Positions 21,889-29,997 of a DNA stretch of 38,988 nt are shown here, piece after piece. Both the position numbers and the translations under genes were made by a program. Each line of letters begins with the position of its first letter. Position 1 is the stretch's first letter. The notes beneath the pieces are model-generated. The model did no database searches. It saw nothing but the letters and a program-made list of their open reading frames with translations, and was not told where the DNA came from. Source of the stretch: Anderseniella sp. (lineage in GTDB: Bacteria > Pseudomonadota > Alphaproteobacteria > Rhizobiales > Aestuariivirgaceae); contig DAOUPT010000030.1 of the NCBI GenBank assembly GCA_030626025.1, positions 1 to 38,988 of the forward strand, written 5' to 3'.

Positions 21889-22809
21889 TTGGCTGTACGC
21901 AAATTGAAAATAGGAACCCGTGGTTCAAAACTAGCGCTGGCACAAGCTTATGAGACCCGCGACAAGCTGTTAACCGCCCATGGTATGGATAAAGACGACA
22001 TCGAGATCGTGGTTATTTCAACCACTGGTGACCGTGTTCAGGACCGTGCCTTGTCTGAAATCGGTGGCAAAGGGCTGTTTACCAAAGAGATTGAAGAAGC
22101 GCTTTATGACAATTCAATCGATCTGGCGGTTCATTCGATGAAAGACATGCCAGCTGCCTTGCCGCCGGGGCTTGTGATGGCTGGTTTGCTGGAGCGTGAA
22201 GACCCGCGTGATGCGTTTATTTCAAGCATTGCCAATTCGATAGAGGATCTGCCGGCTGGCTCCAGGCTTGGTACGTCATCGGTGCGCCGGTCAGCTCAGG
22301 TGCGGACTTTGCGGCCTGATCTGGAAGTGGTGGAATTTCGCGGTAATGTCCAAACGCGGATGAAAAAGCTTGGTGACGGTGTTGCCGATGCAACATTTCT
22401 GGCTTGTGCCGGATTAAACCGTTTGGGGCAAAGCAATCTGATCACCAAGGCCATGGCCATTGAAGAAATGCTTCCGGCCGTGGCGCAAGGGGCAATTGGC
22501 ATTGAAATCCGTGAGGGTGATGAGGTGACGGCTAAATTGCTGGAACCGTTGCGACACCGGGAAACAGAGATTGTTATAGCTGCTGAGCGTGGCTTTTTGA
22601 TTGAGCTGGATGGTTCCTGCCGGACCCCGCTGGCAGCTCATGCAACGCTTGAGGGTGATACACTACATCTGGTGACAATGGCACTTACCCGCGATGGCAG
22701 CGAACGGTTTGAAACCACGCGTACCGGCCTCGCCGCAGATGCTGAAGAATTAGGCCTTGATGCGGGGCGGGAAATTGCCGCGCTTGCCGGAGATAAGCTG
22801 TTTGCGTGA
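21889..22809 (+). CDS. hemC: Porphobilinogen deaminase (hydroxymethylbilane synthase)
   Basis: HemC (306 aa from the chosen start) polymerises four porphobilinogens to hydroxymethylbilane. The N-terminal KIGTRGSKLALAQA, the VHSMKDMPA loop, GTSSVRRSAQ and the dipyrromethane cofactor Cys in LDGSCRTPL (residue 244) are present. The frame is open to a GTG at 21853, but the TTG at 21889 with AGGA in front gives the usual family N-terminus. It overlaps hemD by one base (TGATG). Confidence 0.97.
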   Translation: MAVRKLKIGTRGSKLALAQAYETRDKLLTAHGMDKDDIEIVVISTTGDRVQDRALSEIGGKGLFTKEIEEALYDNSIDLAVHSMKDMPAALPPGLVMAGLLEREDPRDAFISSIANSIEDLPAGSRLGTSSVRRSAQVRTLRPDLEVVEFRGNVQTRMKKLGDGVADATFLACAGLNRLGQSNLITKAMAIEEMLPAVAQGAIGIEIREGDEVTAKLLEPLRHRETEIVIAAERGFLIELDGSCRTPLAAHATLEGDTLHLVTMALTRDGSERFETTRTGLAADAEELGLDAGREIAALAGDKLFA

Positions 22810-23612
22810 TGCATTTATTAGTGACCAGACCTGAGCCTGATGCCGGTGAACTGATTGCCTGGCTTGAGCAGGCTGGTCATGAGGTCAGCCATTTTCCGCT
22901 ACTTGAAATCAAGTTTCTGGCTGATGTCAGTCTTCCGACTGCAAAACCGCAAGCAGTCCTTATTACCAGTGCTAACGGGGCTCGGGCACTTGGCCGACAT
23001 GCTCAAATGCCACAATTTGCTGATACGATGGCTATCACCGTTGGTCCAGCTTCTGCAAAGGCGGCAATGGAAGCGGGGTTTAAAAATATCAGGAAAACCG
23101 GGCGTGGCGACGTGATCGGAGTGATTGAGTACGCACAACAGCATTTGACACCACAAGACGGGCCTTTGCTCTATGCATCGGGCAGTAAAACCTCCGGCGA
23201 TCTGGTTGGTGAGTTGCAAAGCAGTGGTTTTGAGGTTGATCGTGTTGTTCTTTATCAAGCAATAGCTGCCGAAAAGCTGCCAGAAAAGATATGCCAGTCT
23301 TTGCCGGATGGGGTGTTGTTATTCTCACCCCGGACTGCAAAAATCTGGCTTTCACTAGTCAAGCTCCCATCTGGGGCCAAATCTGGGGCCAAATCTGGGG
23401 GTTGTGTTTGTGCTGATGAACTGGCAAAAATAAAACATTATTGCCTGTCAGACAATGTCGCCAAAATTATCGATAACTCCAGAGACCGGGGGCTTGGCAA
23501 GTTTTGCGACATCATTATATGTAAAGAACCAGACACGCCAAGTATGTTGCAAGCTGTTGGGGCTTCCATGCGCCAAAAAGCACCCCTTAACCAGGGATCG
23601 AAAAGGAACTGA
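22809..23612 (+). CDS. hemD: Uroporphyrinogen-III synthase
   Basis: HemD (267 aa) inverts ring D and cyclises hydroxymethylbilane to uroporphyrinogen III. The family is weakly conserved, but the LLVTRPEPDAGEL start, the VLITSANGARAL loop, ITVGPASAKAAMEAGF and the GVLLFSPRTAKIW motif fit. Position directly after hemC supports the call. The protein contains an in-frame 12-bp tandem repeat coding SGAK twice (23370-23400) in a surface-type region, probably a harmless length variant. Confidence 0.93.
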   Translation: MHLLVTRPEPDAGELIAWLEQAGHEVSHFPLLEIKFLADVSLPTAKPQAVLITSANGARALGRHAQMPQFADTMAITVGPASAKAAMEAGFKNIRKTGRGDVIGVIEYAQQHLTPQDGPLLYASGSKTSGDLVGELQSSGFEVDRVVLYQAIAAEKLPEKICQSLPDGVLLFSPRTAKIWLSLVKLPSGAKSGAKSGGCVCADELAKIKHYCLSDNVAKIIDNSRDRGLGKFCDIIICKEPDTPSMLQAVGASMRQKAPLNQGSKRN

Positions 23613-23621
23613 TTCAGTCTT

Positions 23622-25019
23622 ATGGCACCGAGAAAAAGAAAATCGAACCCACCACGCAAAGCAGCCAAACCGCCTGTGCTTAATCTCAAGGCAACTGAGG
23701 TGAAGTCCGGTAACAGCAAGCCGGATGAGGGAGCCAAACCGGCTGGCAAAACCGCGCCAGCAAGTGCAGCAAAACCGGCCCGTCCAACAAAACCAGTAGT
23801 GAAGAAGGTTGCAGGTGATGCTGGAGCTGGTAAGAACCCCGAACAAGACAAAGTGGCACCAAGTAAAACAGAACAAGGCAAACAAAAGAAGAAAAAGAGC
23901 GGTAAAACTGCTCTTGCGTTGGTCAGTCTGGCGGCATTGGTTGCGGCCGGTCTTGGTGGTGCCTGGGCCTTTAAAACCTATGGTGCACAGTATTTTGCCA
24001 ATCCCGATGCAGTAACGTCCGAACAGCTTGCCGGTGCAATCAAACGTATCGAAAAACTGGAAGCCGGTGCTGGTGAGAACAGTCAAACAACAGCGTTGAT
24101 AGAAGGCCTTGAAAAGCAATTCAGTCAAAACAATGCTGCTCTGGCAGCAAACAAGGATGTTTTGAGCGCCAACAGTGAAAAACTGGCCAAACTTGAAAAA
24201 ACTGCAACCGAAATTCGGGTCGCTTTGGCCAAGGCGGTAGAAGACGGTAACGGTCCAGTTGCAGCTGCCAATGAGCTGCAATTTCAGGCGATTACGCAAA
24301 AAATCGCTGGATTGGAAGAAGGTCTGACCGGGTTGAAAGAAACGCCGGTCAAAGACAGTTCAGCCGATGTTGCCGAGTTGAAAACCCGTTTGGATGCGTT
24401 TCTTATTCGTTTGGGTGCGGCTGAAAAACAAACCACAGCGACATCCAAATCAATCAGTATTGTAAAAGAGGCACAGGATAAATTGACCAGTGCGCCGGGC
24501 AGTAATCCGGCCAGCGAACTGGCCAAAGCGTTTACGATTTTGCGGGCAACGATTTTTCAAGGAGTCCCGTTTGAAACGGCGCTGGATAATGTTGCCGGCC
24601 AGCTTCCACAGGAAACTTTACTGGATGTGTTACGGCCGTTTGCCAAAACCGGTGCGCCCACCCTGGCGAGCTTGAAAAATGCCCTTATGGATGTTGAGCT
24701 GAGCGGTCCGGGGAAAACTGCAGAAAAAACAGAAAACAGTGATGGTGGCGTGCTCGGTGCCATTACAGATAAACTTTCAGGTCTCGTCAAAGTTACCAAA
24801 GCTGGTGAAGTGGGCTGGCCTACGCGCAAGAAAAATGCTTTGCAGGCGCTTGAGGCCGGTCAGGTTGGCACTGCCATTGAGGCACTGAAAGATGGTGGCG
24901 ATGCGCCTGAGGGCATTAAAAAATGGCTGTCTCTAGCCAATGGTAAAATACAGGTAGATCAATCGGTTAAGGGTTTGTCTGCAACAATCGTTGCCCGGCT
25001 CACTGCCGGTAGTGAATAG
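23622..25019 (+). CDS. Mitofilin/Mic60-like inner-membrane protein
   Basis: This 465-aa protein has a basic, Ala/Pro/Lys-rich cytoplasmic N-terminus (1-94), one membrane helix (about 96-116), a long coiled coil (about 130-280) and a C-terminal helical domain with FAKTGAPTLASLKNAL and the GWPTRKKNALQALEAGQV stretch. This architecture and the position between hemD and the hemY-like gene match the alphaproteobacterial ancestors of Mic60/mitofilin, which shape cristae or intracytoplasmic membranes. Direct similarity was judged by eye only. It starts 9 bp after hemD. Confidence 0.85.
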   Translation: MAPRKRKSNPPRKAAKPPVLNLKATEVKSGNSKPDEGAKPAGKTAPASAAKPARPTKPVVKKVAGDAGAGKNPEQDKVAPSKTEQGKQKKKKSGKTALALVSLAALVAAGLGGAWAFKTYGAQYFANPDAVTSEQLAGAIKRIEKLEAGAGENSQTTALIEGLEKQFSQNNAALAANKDVLSANSEKLAKLEKTATEIRVALAKAVEDGNGPVAAANELQFQAITQKIAGLEEGLTGLKETPVKDSSADVAELKTRLDAFLIRLGAAEKQTTATSKSISIVKEAQDKLTSAPGSNPASELAKAFTILRATIFQGVPFETALDNVAGQLPQETLLDVLRPFAKTGAPTLASLKNALMDVELSGPGKTAEKTENSDGGVLGAITDKLSGLVKVTKAGEVGWPTRKKNALQALEAGQVGTAIEALKDGGDAPEGIKKWLSLANGKIQVDQSVKGLSATIVARLTAGSE

Positions 25020-25036
25020 GTTACGGGGTTAGAATT

Positions 25037-26659
25037 ATGGTACGTTTGGTTTTCTGGTTCGCGGTTTTAGTTGCTGTCACCTTTGGTGTTACCTGGCTTG
25101 CCGACAGCCCTGGCGGGGTTGCCGTGACGTTTCAGGGGAACCAGTATGCGGTTTCCCTTGGAATCGCCGCACTGGCTCTAGGACTTTTGTTTGTGGCAGT
25201 CTGGGTCATTTGGGGGTTATTCAAATGGATCATCGGCCGTCCGTCAGCCTTTGGCGGGTTCTTTTCGCGCCGTCGTGAGAAAAAAGGTCGTCAGGCGCTT
25301 TCAACCGGACTGGTTGCCATTGGTGCCGGTGATGAAGATGCAGCGCGCAAGGCGGCGGTCATGGCATCGCGATTATTGCCCGATGACCCTTTGGCGCAGC
25401 TATTGTCGGCCCAATCGGCACAACAACAAGGTGATGGCGCGCGGGTCAAGCAGGTTTATCGTGAAATGACCAAAGGGACTGATACAAAATTGCTTGGTTT
25501 GCGTGGCTTGTTTACCGAAGCGCGGCGGGAAAAAAATATTGAAGCGGCTCGCGAAATTGCCAAGGAAGCACTGGCCGAAAACCCCGGCGTATCATGGGCT
25601 TCAAATGCCATGCTGGTGTCTTATGCGGCTGACAAGGACTGGCCGGCAGTTCTGCAATTGCTGGATAACCAGTTGAAAGCAAAGGTTATTGACAAGGAAA
25701 CTGCTCAACGCAAGAAAGCTGTTGTGCTTACTGCGCAGGCCCAGGAAGCTGAAGATGCCGAGCCCGAAACTGCCCTTGAACTTGCCACTCGGGCGCACAA
25801 GCTTGACCCCTCGCTGGTGCCGGCCGCGATTGTTGCCGGACGGACCAATTTAACGGATGGTTCATTGCGCAAAGCATCCCGAATTCTTGAGAAAACATGG
25901 AGTTTGATCCCTCACCCTGATATTGCCGAGGTCTATGCTCATGCCCGTCCCGGTGATTCTGTCAGGGACCGGCAAGCCCGTATTAAAGCGCTGCTGCGTA
26001 GCCATCACGGCGGCAAGGAAGGGGCAATGGCCAGTGCCGTGACATCGATTGAGGCACAGGACTGGCCAGCGGCTCGTGAAGCGCTCAATGCCTATGTACA
26101 TGATCAGCCAAGCGCCCGTATCTGCACCTTGATGGCCGAGATAGAAACGGCGGAATTTGGCGATAAAGGCCGGTCTCGTGAGTGGTTGGCCCGGGCTGTT
26201 CATGCGCCGCGTGATCCAGCCTGGACAACACAAGGTTTGATTGCCCCGCAATGGTTGCCGGTATCGCCGATTAATGGTGAGCTGGGTGCTTTTGAATGGA
26301 AGGTTCCGGTGCAGGGACTGGCGTTTACTGAAAGCCAGCGAGAACAGGCAGCGGCGCCATTTCTTATTGCCGATGAACCGGAAGAAGTAGAGGTTGCCGA
26401 AATCATCAACAGTGAGCCTGATCGTGTTGAATCGGCTGCAGAAGACACGGTCGAGACAAATGCGGAGAAAGCTGCGGAAAAGGTTGTGGAGCGGGCGGAG
26501 AACGTGCCGGAATCAGAAAAACCGGATAAAGCTCCGGGGATTTCCATCAAACAGCAAGAGCAATCAAAAGAAACGGCTGAAACAATCCATCGCGTGCCAG
26601 ATGATCCGGGACCCAAAAAGCCCGGCACCAACAAATCAGACGAAAGCTGGTTCGGCTGA
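25037..26659 (+). CDS. HemY-like membrane protein with TPR-type repeats
   Basis: The 540-aa protein belongs to the HemY-N family (the TPR protein of hem operons, not protoporphyrinogen oxidase). It begins with membrane helices at about 1-20 and 42-66, then degenerate helix-turn-helix repeats (about 85-410) with Ala/Leu spacing typical of TPRs, and an acidic, Glu/Pro-rich tail that is probably disordered. Its role is unproven; it may organise heme enzymes at the membrane. It lies 17 bp after the Mic60-like gene and ends the operon. Confidence 0.9.
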   Translation: MVRLVFWFAVLVAVTFGVTWLADSPGGVAVTFQGNQYAVSLGIAALALGLLFVAVWVIWGLFKWIIGRPSAFGGFFSRRREKKGRQALSTGLVAIGAGDEDAARKAAVMASRLLPDDPLAQLLSAQSAQQQGDGARVKQVYREMTKGTDTKLLGLRGLFTEARREKNIEAAREIAKEALAENPGVSWASNAMLVSYAADKDWPAVLQLLDNQLKAKVIDKETAQRKKAVVLTAQAQEAEDAEPETALELATRAHKLDPSLVPAAIVAGRTNLTDGSLRKASRILEKTWSLIPHPDIAEVYAHARPGDSVRDRQARIKALLRSHHGGKEGAMASAVTSIEAQDWPAAREALNAYVHDQPSARICTLMAEIETAEFGDKGRSREWLARAVHAPRDPAWTTQGLIAPQWLPVSPINGELGAFEWKVPVQGLAFTESQREQAAAPFLIADEPEEVEVAEIINSEPDRVESAAEDTVETNAEKAAEKVVERAENVPESEKPDKAPGISIKQQEQSKETAETIHRVPDDPGPKKPGTNKSDESWFG

Positions 26660-26708
26660 CAGGGGAAAACTATCCAAAGGGCCGGGAGATCTTTCATGGC
26701 GTCATACA

Positions 26709-26780
26709 CCGAAACCACAAATCCATTGATAGTGGATTTGATGGTGTTTCGGCGTCTCAGTTTTGTTTTGATTTGACCAT
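26709..26780 (+). terminator. Terminator of the heme operon
   Basis: A long hairpin, with inner stem CAAATCCA/TGGATTTG around TTGATAG and an outer CCGAAAC/GTTTCGG arm, is followed by a T-rich tract containing TTTTGTTTTG. The downstream gene is convergent. Confidence 0.75.
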
Positions 26781-26807
26781 TTTGTAAACGGTTAAGCGCT
26801 ATTGGAG

Positions 26808-27872
26808 TTATCGCGCGTAAAGACTACCGGTCTTAGTTGACATAAATGCTTCCAACGGTATCTCTTCCTGTTTCAGAAAACCACTATTGGGCAGGATGCC
26901 ATCGCGTACCATTTCAATAACGGCCACAACCGAGCCTGCGGTTGTCCATGCGATTGCTGTTTGTTGTCCACCGGCAATTTCGATTGGACGATAACCGTGC
27001 ACGAACTCCCTGCGTTCCAAATGCCCGTCAATCTCACCTTCTGATGAAACATGAACATAGACGACGTCATCCTTAACCGGTGGCTTGGCATGGGTGAGGA
27101 TTTCACCGGCAATATCACGGCGCTCGCGCATCAACAGTTCATGAAAGAAGAAGTTCATCATCTTCATATGGCCAGGATAGCGCATCGTTTTGTAATCGAT
27201 ATTTGCGACCTTGCCGTGGTAGGTTTCGCACATGGTGCCAAGTCCGCCAGATGTGGTAAAGGCTTCCAGTTTCACACCGTCAATATAGAGCATCTCGTGC
27301 CATTCCATCGGTGATACCCACTTGATTTCACCTTCTTCGATTACTTCGCAATCGTTAAGATATTCATTGACGACACCCTCTGGTGACCAGTTAAAGGCAT
27401 AGCCCAATAAACCGGTCGGGTTTTGCGGCAGAGCGCCCACACGTAGTCGCAGTGTCCTGCATTTATCAAATTCAGCGATATGGGACGCACCAACAATTCC
27501 GACAAAACCGGGAGCAAGACCACATTGTGGCGCCATCAATCCTTTGGATGTCTTGCTCAGTTCAATGATGGTCTTGGTGGTTGGCACATCTTCAGTGAGA
27601 TCAAAATAATGAATGCCTGCGCTGTGGGCTGCTTCGGCTACAGCGATATTTAAATGATAGGGAAGGCAGGACAAAACAGCATCAACCTGAGCAAACTCGG
27701 TTGCAAGAGCTTCGGGTGAAGACAGGTCAGTATGCTTTACTGCATAGGGTGGCTCCTGGCGCGGGGGATGAAGGTCATAGCCGGTTACATTAAAGCCGGA
27801 ATCATGCAGCAGTCTGGCGGCAAGATTTCCAACCTTACCAAGTCCCAACACAGCGATATTTGTAAATGACAT
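26808..27872 (-). CDS. Lysine 6-dehydrogenase/saccharopine dehydrogenase-like oxidoreductase
   Basis: The 354-aa product has an N-terminal Rossmann domain (AVLGLGKVG, GxGxxG at 10-15), then the saccharopine-dehydrogenase-type pattern LSCLPYHLNIAVAEAAHSAG, DLTEDVP and CGLAPGFVGIVGA, and a C-terminal domain with GLLGYAFNWSPEGVVNEYL. This fits single-domain family members that include NAD-dependent lysine 6-dehydrogenase as well as saccharopine dehydrogenase. Either would give 2-aminoadipate semialdehyde, the substrate of the ALDH7-type enzyme encoded 15 bp upstream in the same operon. No lysine-ketoglutarate reductase is present here, which favours the one-step dehydrogenase. The ATG at 27872 is preferred over an adjacent TTG. 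Confidence 0.85.
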   Translation of the reverse strand: MSFTNIAVLGLGKVGNLAARLLHDSGFNVTGYDLHPPRQEPPYAVKHTDLSSPEALATEFAQVDAVLSCLPYHLNIAVAEAAHSAGIHYFDLTEDVPTTKTIIELSKTSKGLMAPQCGLAPGFVGIVGASHIAEFDKCRTLRLRVGALPQNPTGLLGYAFNWSPEGVVNEYLNDCEVIEEGEIKWVSPMEWHEMLYIDGVKLEAFTTSGGLGTMCETYHGKVANIDYKTMRYPGHMKMMNFFFHELLMRERRDIAGEILTHAKPPVKDDVVYVHVSSEGEIDGHLERREFVHGYRPIEIAGGQQTAIAWTTAGSVVAVIEMVRDGILPNSGFLKQEEIPLEAFMSTKTGSLYAR

Positions 27873-27887
27873 CAAAAATACTCTTTC

Positions 27888-29399
27888 TTAAATCTCAAAT
27901 TTTATGCCCTGCGCCAATGGCAGTTCACGTGAATAGTTGATGGTATTGGTCTGGCGGCGCATATAAGCTTTCCAGGCATCTGAACCGGACTCCCGTCCAC
28001 CGCCGGTATCTTTTTCACCACCGAAAGCCCCGCCGATTTCGGCCCCTGAAGGTCCGATGTTGACATTGGCAATGCCACAGTCAGAACCTGCCGCAGACAG
28101 GAAATATTCTGTTTCGCGCACGTCGGTTGAAAAAATACATGATGAAAGTCCCTGAGGCACATCATTCTGGATAGCAATGGCTTCATCAAGGTCGTTGTAC
28201 TTCATCACATAAAGGATCGGTGCAAATGTCTCATGCTTAACAATGGAGCTTTGGTGTGGCATCTCAACAATGGCGGGATGAACATAATGAGCATTGGGAA
28301 ACTTGTCTTCAAGCACGCGCCCGCCGCCATGAACCAGACCACCGTCTGATTTTGCTTCCGCGATTGCTCGCTCCATACCCTCAAAAGCCTGACTGTCGAT
28401 CAGGGGACCAACCAGAATGCCATCTTCCAGCGGGTCACCAATCGCAAGACCATCATAAGCTTTTTTCAAACCGGGGATGAGTTGATCATAAATAGTTTCA
28501 TGGACAATAAGACGGCGAAGCGATGTACATCGCTGACCGGCAGTCCCTACGGCTGAAAATACGATTGCCGTTAGTGCCATCTTCAGATCAGCAGATGGCG
28601 CAACAATCATCGCATTGTTGCCACCAAGTTCGAGAATGCAACGGCCAAAGCGTTCAGCCATTTTTGAGCCAACCGCATGGCCCATTCGGGTGGAGCCGGT
28701 GGCCGAGACTATGGCAACATCCCTGCTGGCTGTCAGAACTTCACCAGCATCACGTTCGCCAATGACTGTTTGAATCAAACCTTCGGGCGCATCGCCAAAT
28801 TTTTCCAGTGCACGCTGGCAAATTTTCTGTGTTGCAAGGGCTGTTAGTGGTGTTTTTTCCGATGGTTTCCAGATTACCGGATCACCACAAACAAGCGCCA
28901 GCGCCGCGTTCCAGCACCAAGGGGCAACAGGGAAATTGAAAGCGGTAACAATGCCGCAAACACCCATCGGGTGCCATGTTTCGCGCATTGCATGACCTGG
29001 TCGCTCCGAAGCAATCGTCAGGCCGTAAAGCTGCCGTGAAAGCCCGACGGCAAAGTCACAAATATCGATCATTTCCTGTACTTCACCCAGCCCCTCTTGC
29101 AAAATTTTGCCGCATTCAAGCGAAACAAGTTGGCCAAGGCTGTCTTTTTCAGCTCGCAATTCTTCGCCGATCAAACGCACCAGCTCTCCGCGTCGGGGTG
29201 CTGGCACGTTGCGCCAAGCCTTGAAAGCTTGTGTACTGTCTTTGATCATGCCGAGGACATCGTCCGGGGTATGGCTTTTCAAGCGAGCAAGTTCGCTGCC
29301 ATCGACGGGTGTGTGAACCGCAAGTGTCCCTTTGGAAATCTCGGCGGAAATCTCGGATGCGGTAAATCCCGCTGCTTGAAGAATTTGCTTGCTTGCCAT
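27888..29399 (-). CDS. ALDH7-type aldehyde dehydrogenase, probable 2-aminoadipate semialdehyde dehydrogenase
   Basis: This 503-aa enzyme carries all aldehyde dehydrogenase landmarks: the TAFNFPVAPWCWNAALAL segment, Lys in IWKPSEKTPL, catalytic Glu257 in ELGG, and nucleophile Cys291 in GQRCTS. The C-terminal GGAFGGEKDTGGGRESGSDA followed by WKAYMRRQTNTINYS is the signature of ALDH family 7 (antiquitin), which oxidises 2-aminoadipate semialdehyde to 2-aminoadipate. The gene has a strong AAGGAG site and is followed by the lysine-dehydrogenase-like gene. It is divergent from an Lrp-type regulator, a common arrangement for lysine catabolism. Confidence 0.92.
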   Translation of the reverse strand: MASKQILQAAGFTASEISAEISKGTLAVHTPVDGSELARLKSHTPDDVLGMIKDSTQAFKAWRNVPAPRRGELVRLIGEELRAEKDSLGQLVSLECGKILQEGLGEVQEMIDICDFAVGLSRQLYGLTIASERPGHAMRETWHPMGVCGIVTAFNFPVAPWCWNAALALVCGDPVIWKPSEKTPLTALATQKICQRALEKFGDAPEGLIQTVIGERDAGEVLTASRDVAIVSATGSTRMGHAVGSKMAERFGRCILELGGNNAMIVAPSADLKMALTAIVFSAVGTAGQRCTSLRRLIVHETIYDQLIPGLKKAYDGLAIGDPLEDGILVGPLIDSQAFEGMERAIAEAKSDGGLVHGGGRVLEDKFPNAHYVHPAIVEMPHQSSIVKHETFAPILYVMKYNDLDEAIAIQNDVPQGLSSCIFSTDVRETEYFLSAAGSDCGIANVNIGPSGAEIGGAFGGEKDTGGGRESGSDAWKAYMRRQTNTINYSRELPLAQGIKFEI

Positions 29400-29467
29400 C
29401 GGCCTAACGCTCCTTGACGTGTTTAAAAACGCACATTATCCGGAGTTTAGATGTCAAAACAACTAGC

Positions 29468-29483
29468 TATTTTAGTTAAAATA
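29468..29483. promoter_or_regulatory. Candidate Lrp-type operator
   Basis: The palindrome TATTTTAGTTAAAATA (7-bp perfect arms, 2-bp centre) lies between the divergent Lrp-family gene and the aldehyde dehydrogenase gene. AT-rich palindromes of this kind are typical Lrp/AsnC sites. A TATAAT at 29509-29514 is a possible -10 for the regulator. Confidence 0.45.
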
Positions 29484-29542
29484 CAGGTACAAAACGGAAT
29501 TTTCACTATATAATATGTCAAAATGCCTATATACAACCGCCC

Positions 29543-29974
29543 ATGGAGATTGCTGACAAAGACGACAAAATGATTGCCCTCTTGCGAGAGAATGCACGCC
29601 TGCCTGTATCAGAGATCGCGCGGCGGCTGTCGGTGTCCAGAACAGCGGCTCAAATGCGGTTAGAGAAGTTGGAACGCAACGGCGTCATTGACGGGTATTC
29701 GGTCAAGCTGTCAGATAAATTCCTGAAAGGCCAGGTGCGCGCACTGGTGATGATAAAATCACCGCCGGGTACACGGCATGAGATTGAACAGGCGCTGTCA
29801 CAATTTCAACAACTGACTTCCCTTTATTCAATCAGCGGAGCATTTGATTTGTCAGCCGTTATTTCAGCCAGATCCGTGCAAGAACTGGATGAAACGATTG
29901 ATGCAATCGGCAGGCTGGATGGCGTCAACGACACCATGTCTTCGATAATTTTATCGACAAAAATTGATCGATAA
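29543..29974 (+). CDS. Lrp/AsnC family transcriptional regulator
   Basis: This 143-aa protein has the N-terminal winged HTH of the Lrp/AsnC family (DDKMIALLRENARLPVSEIA, RRLSVSRTAAQMRLEKLERNG) and the C-terminal RAM domain that binds amino-acid effectors (GAFDLSAVISARSVQELDE). It is divergent from the aldehyde-dehydrogenase/lysine-dehydrogenase operon and convergent with the aminotransferase gene 23 bp downstream. By context its effector is probably lysine or 2-aminoadipate, which is an inference. Confidence 0.92.
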   Translation: MEIADKDDKMIALLRENARLPVSEIARRLSVSRTAAQMRLEKLERNGVIDGYSVKLSDKFLKGQVRALVMIKSPPGTRHEIEQALSQFQQLTSLYSISGAFDLSAVISARSVQELDETIDAIGRLDGVNDTMSSIILSTKIDR

Positions 29975-29997
29975 ACCGAGCTTAGAGCTTCGGATGT

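Noticed and set aside
23448-24299. Minus-strand frame of 283 codons opposite hemD and the Mic60-like gene
   Set aside because: It is rich in Phe, Cys and Trp as expected from the complement of Lys/Ala-rich coding DNA and shows no family signature.
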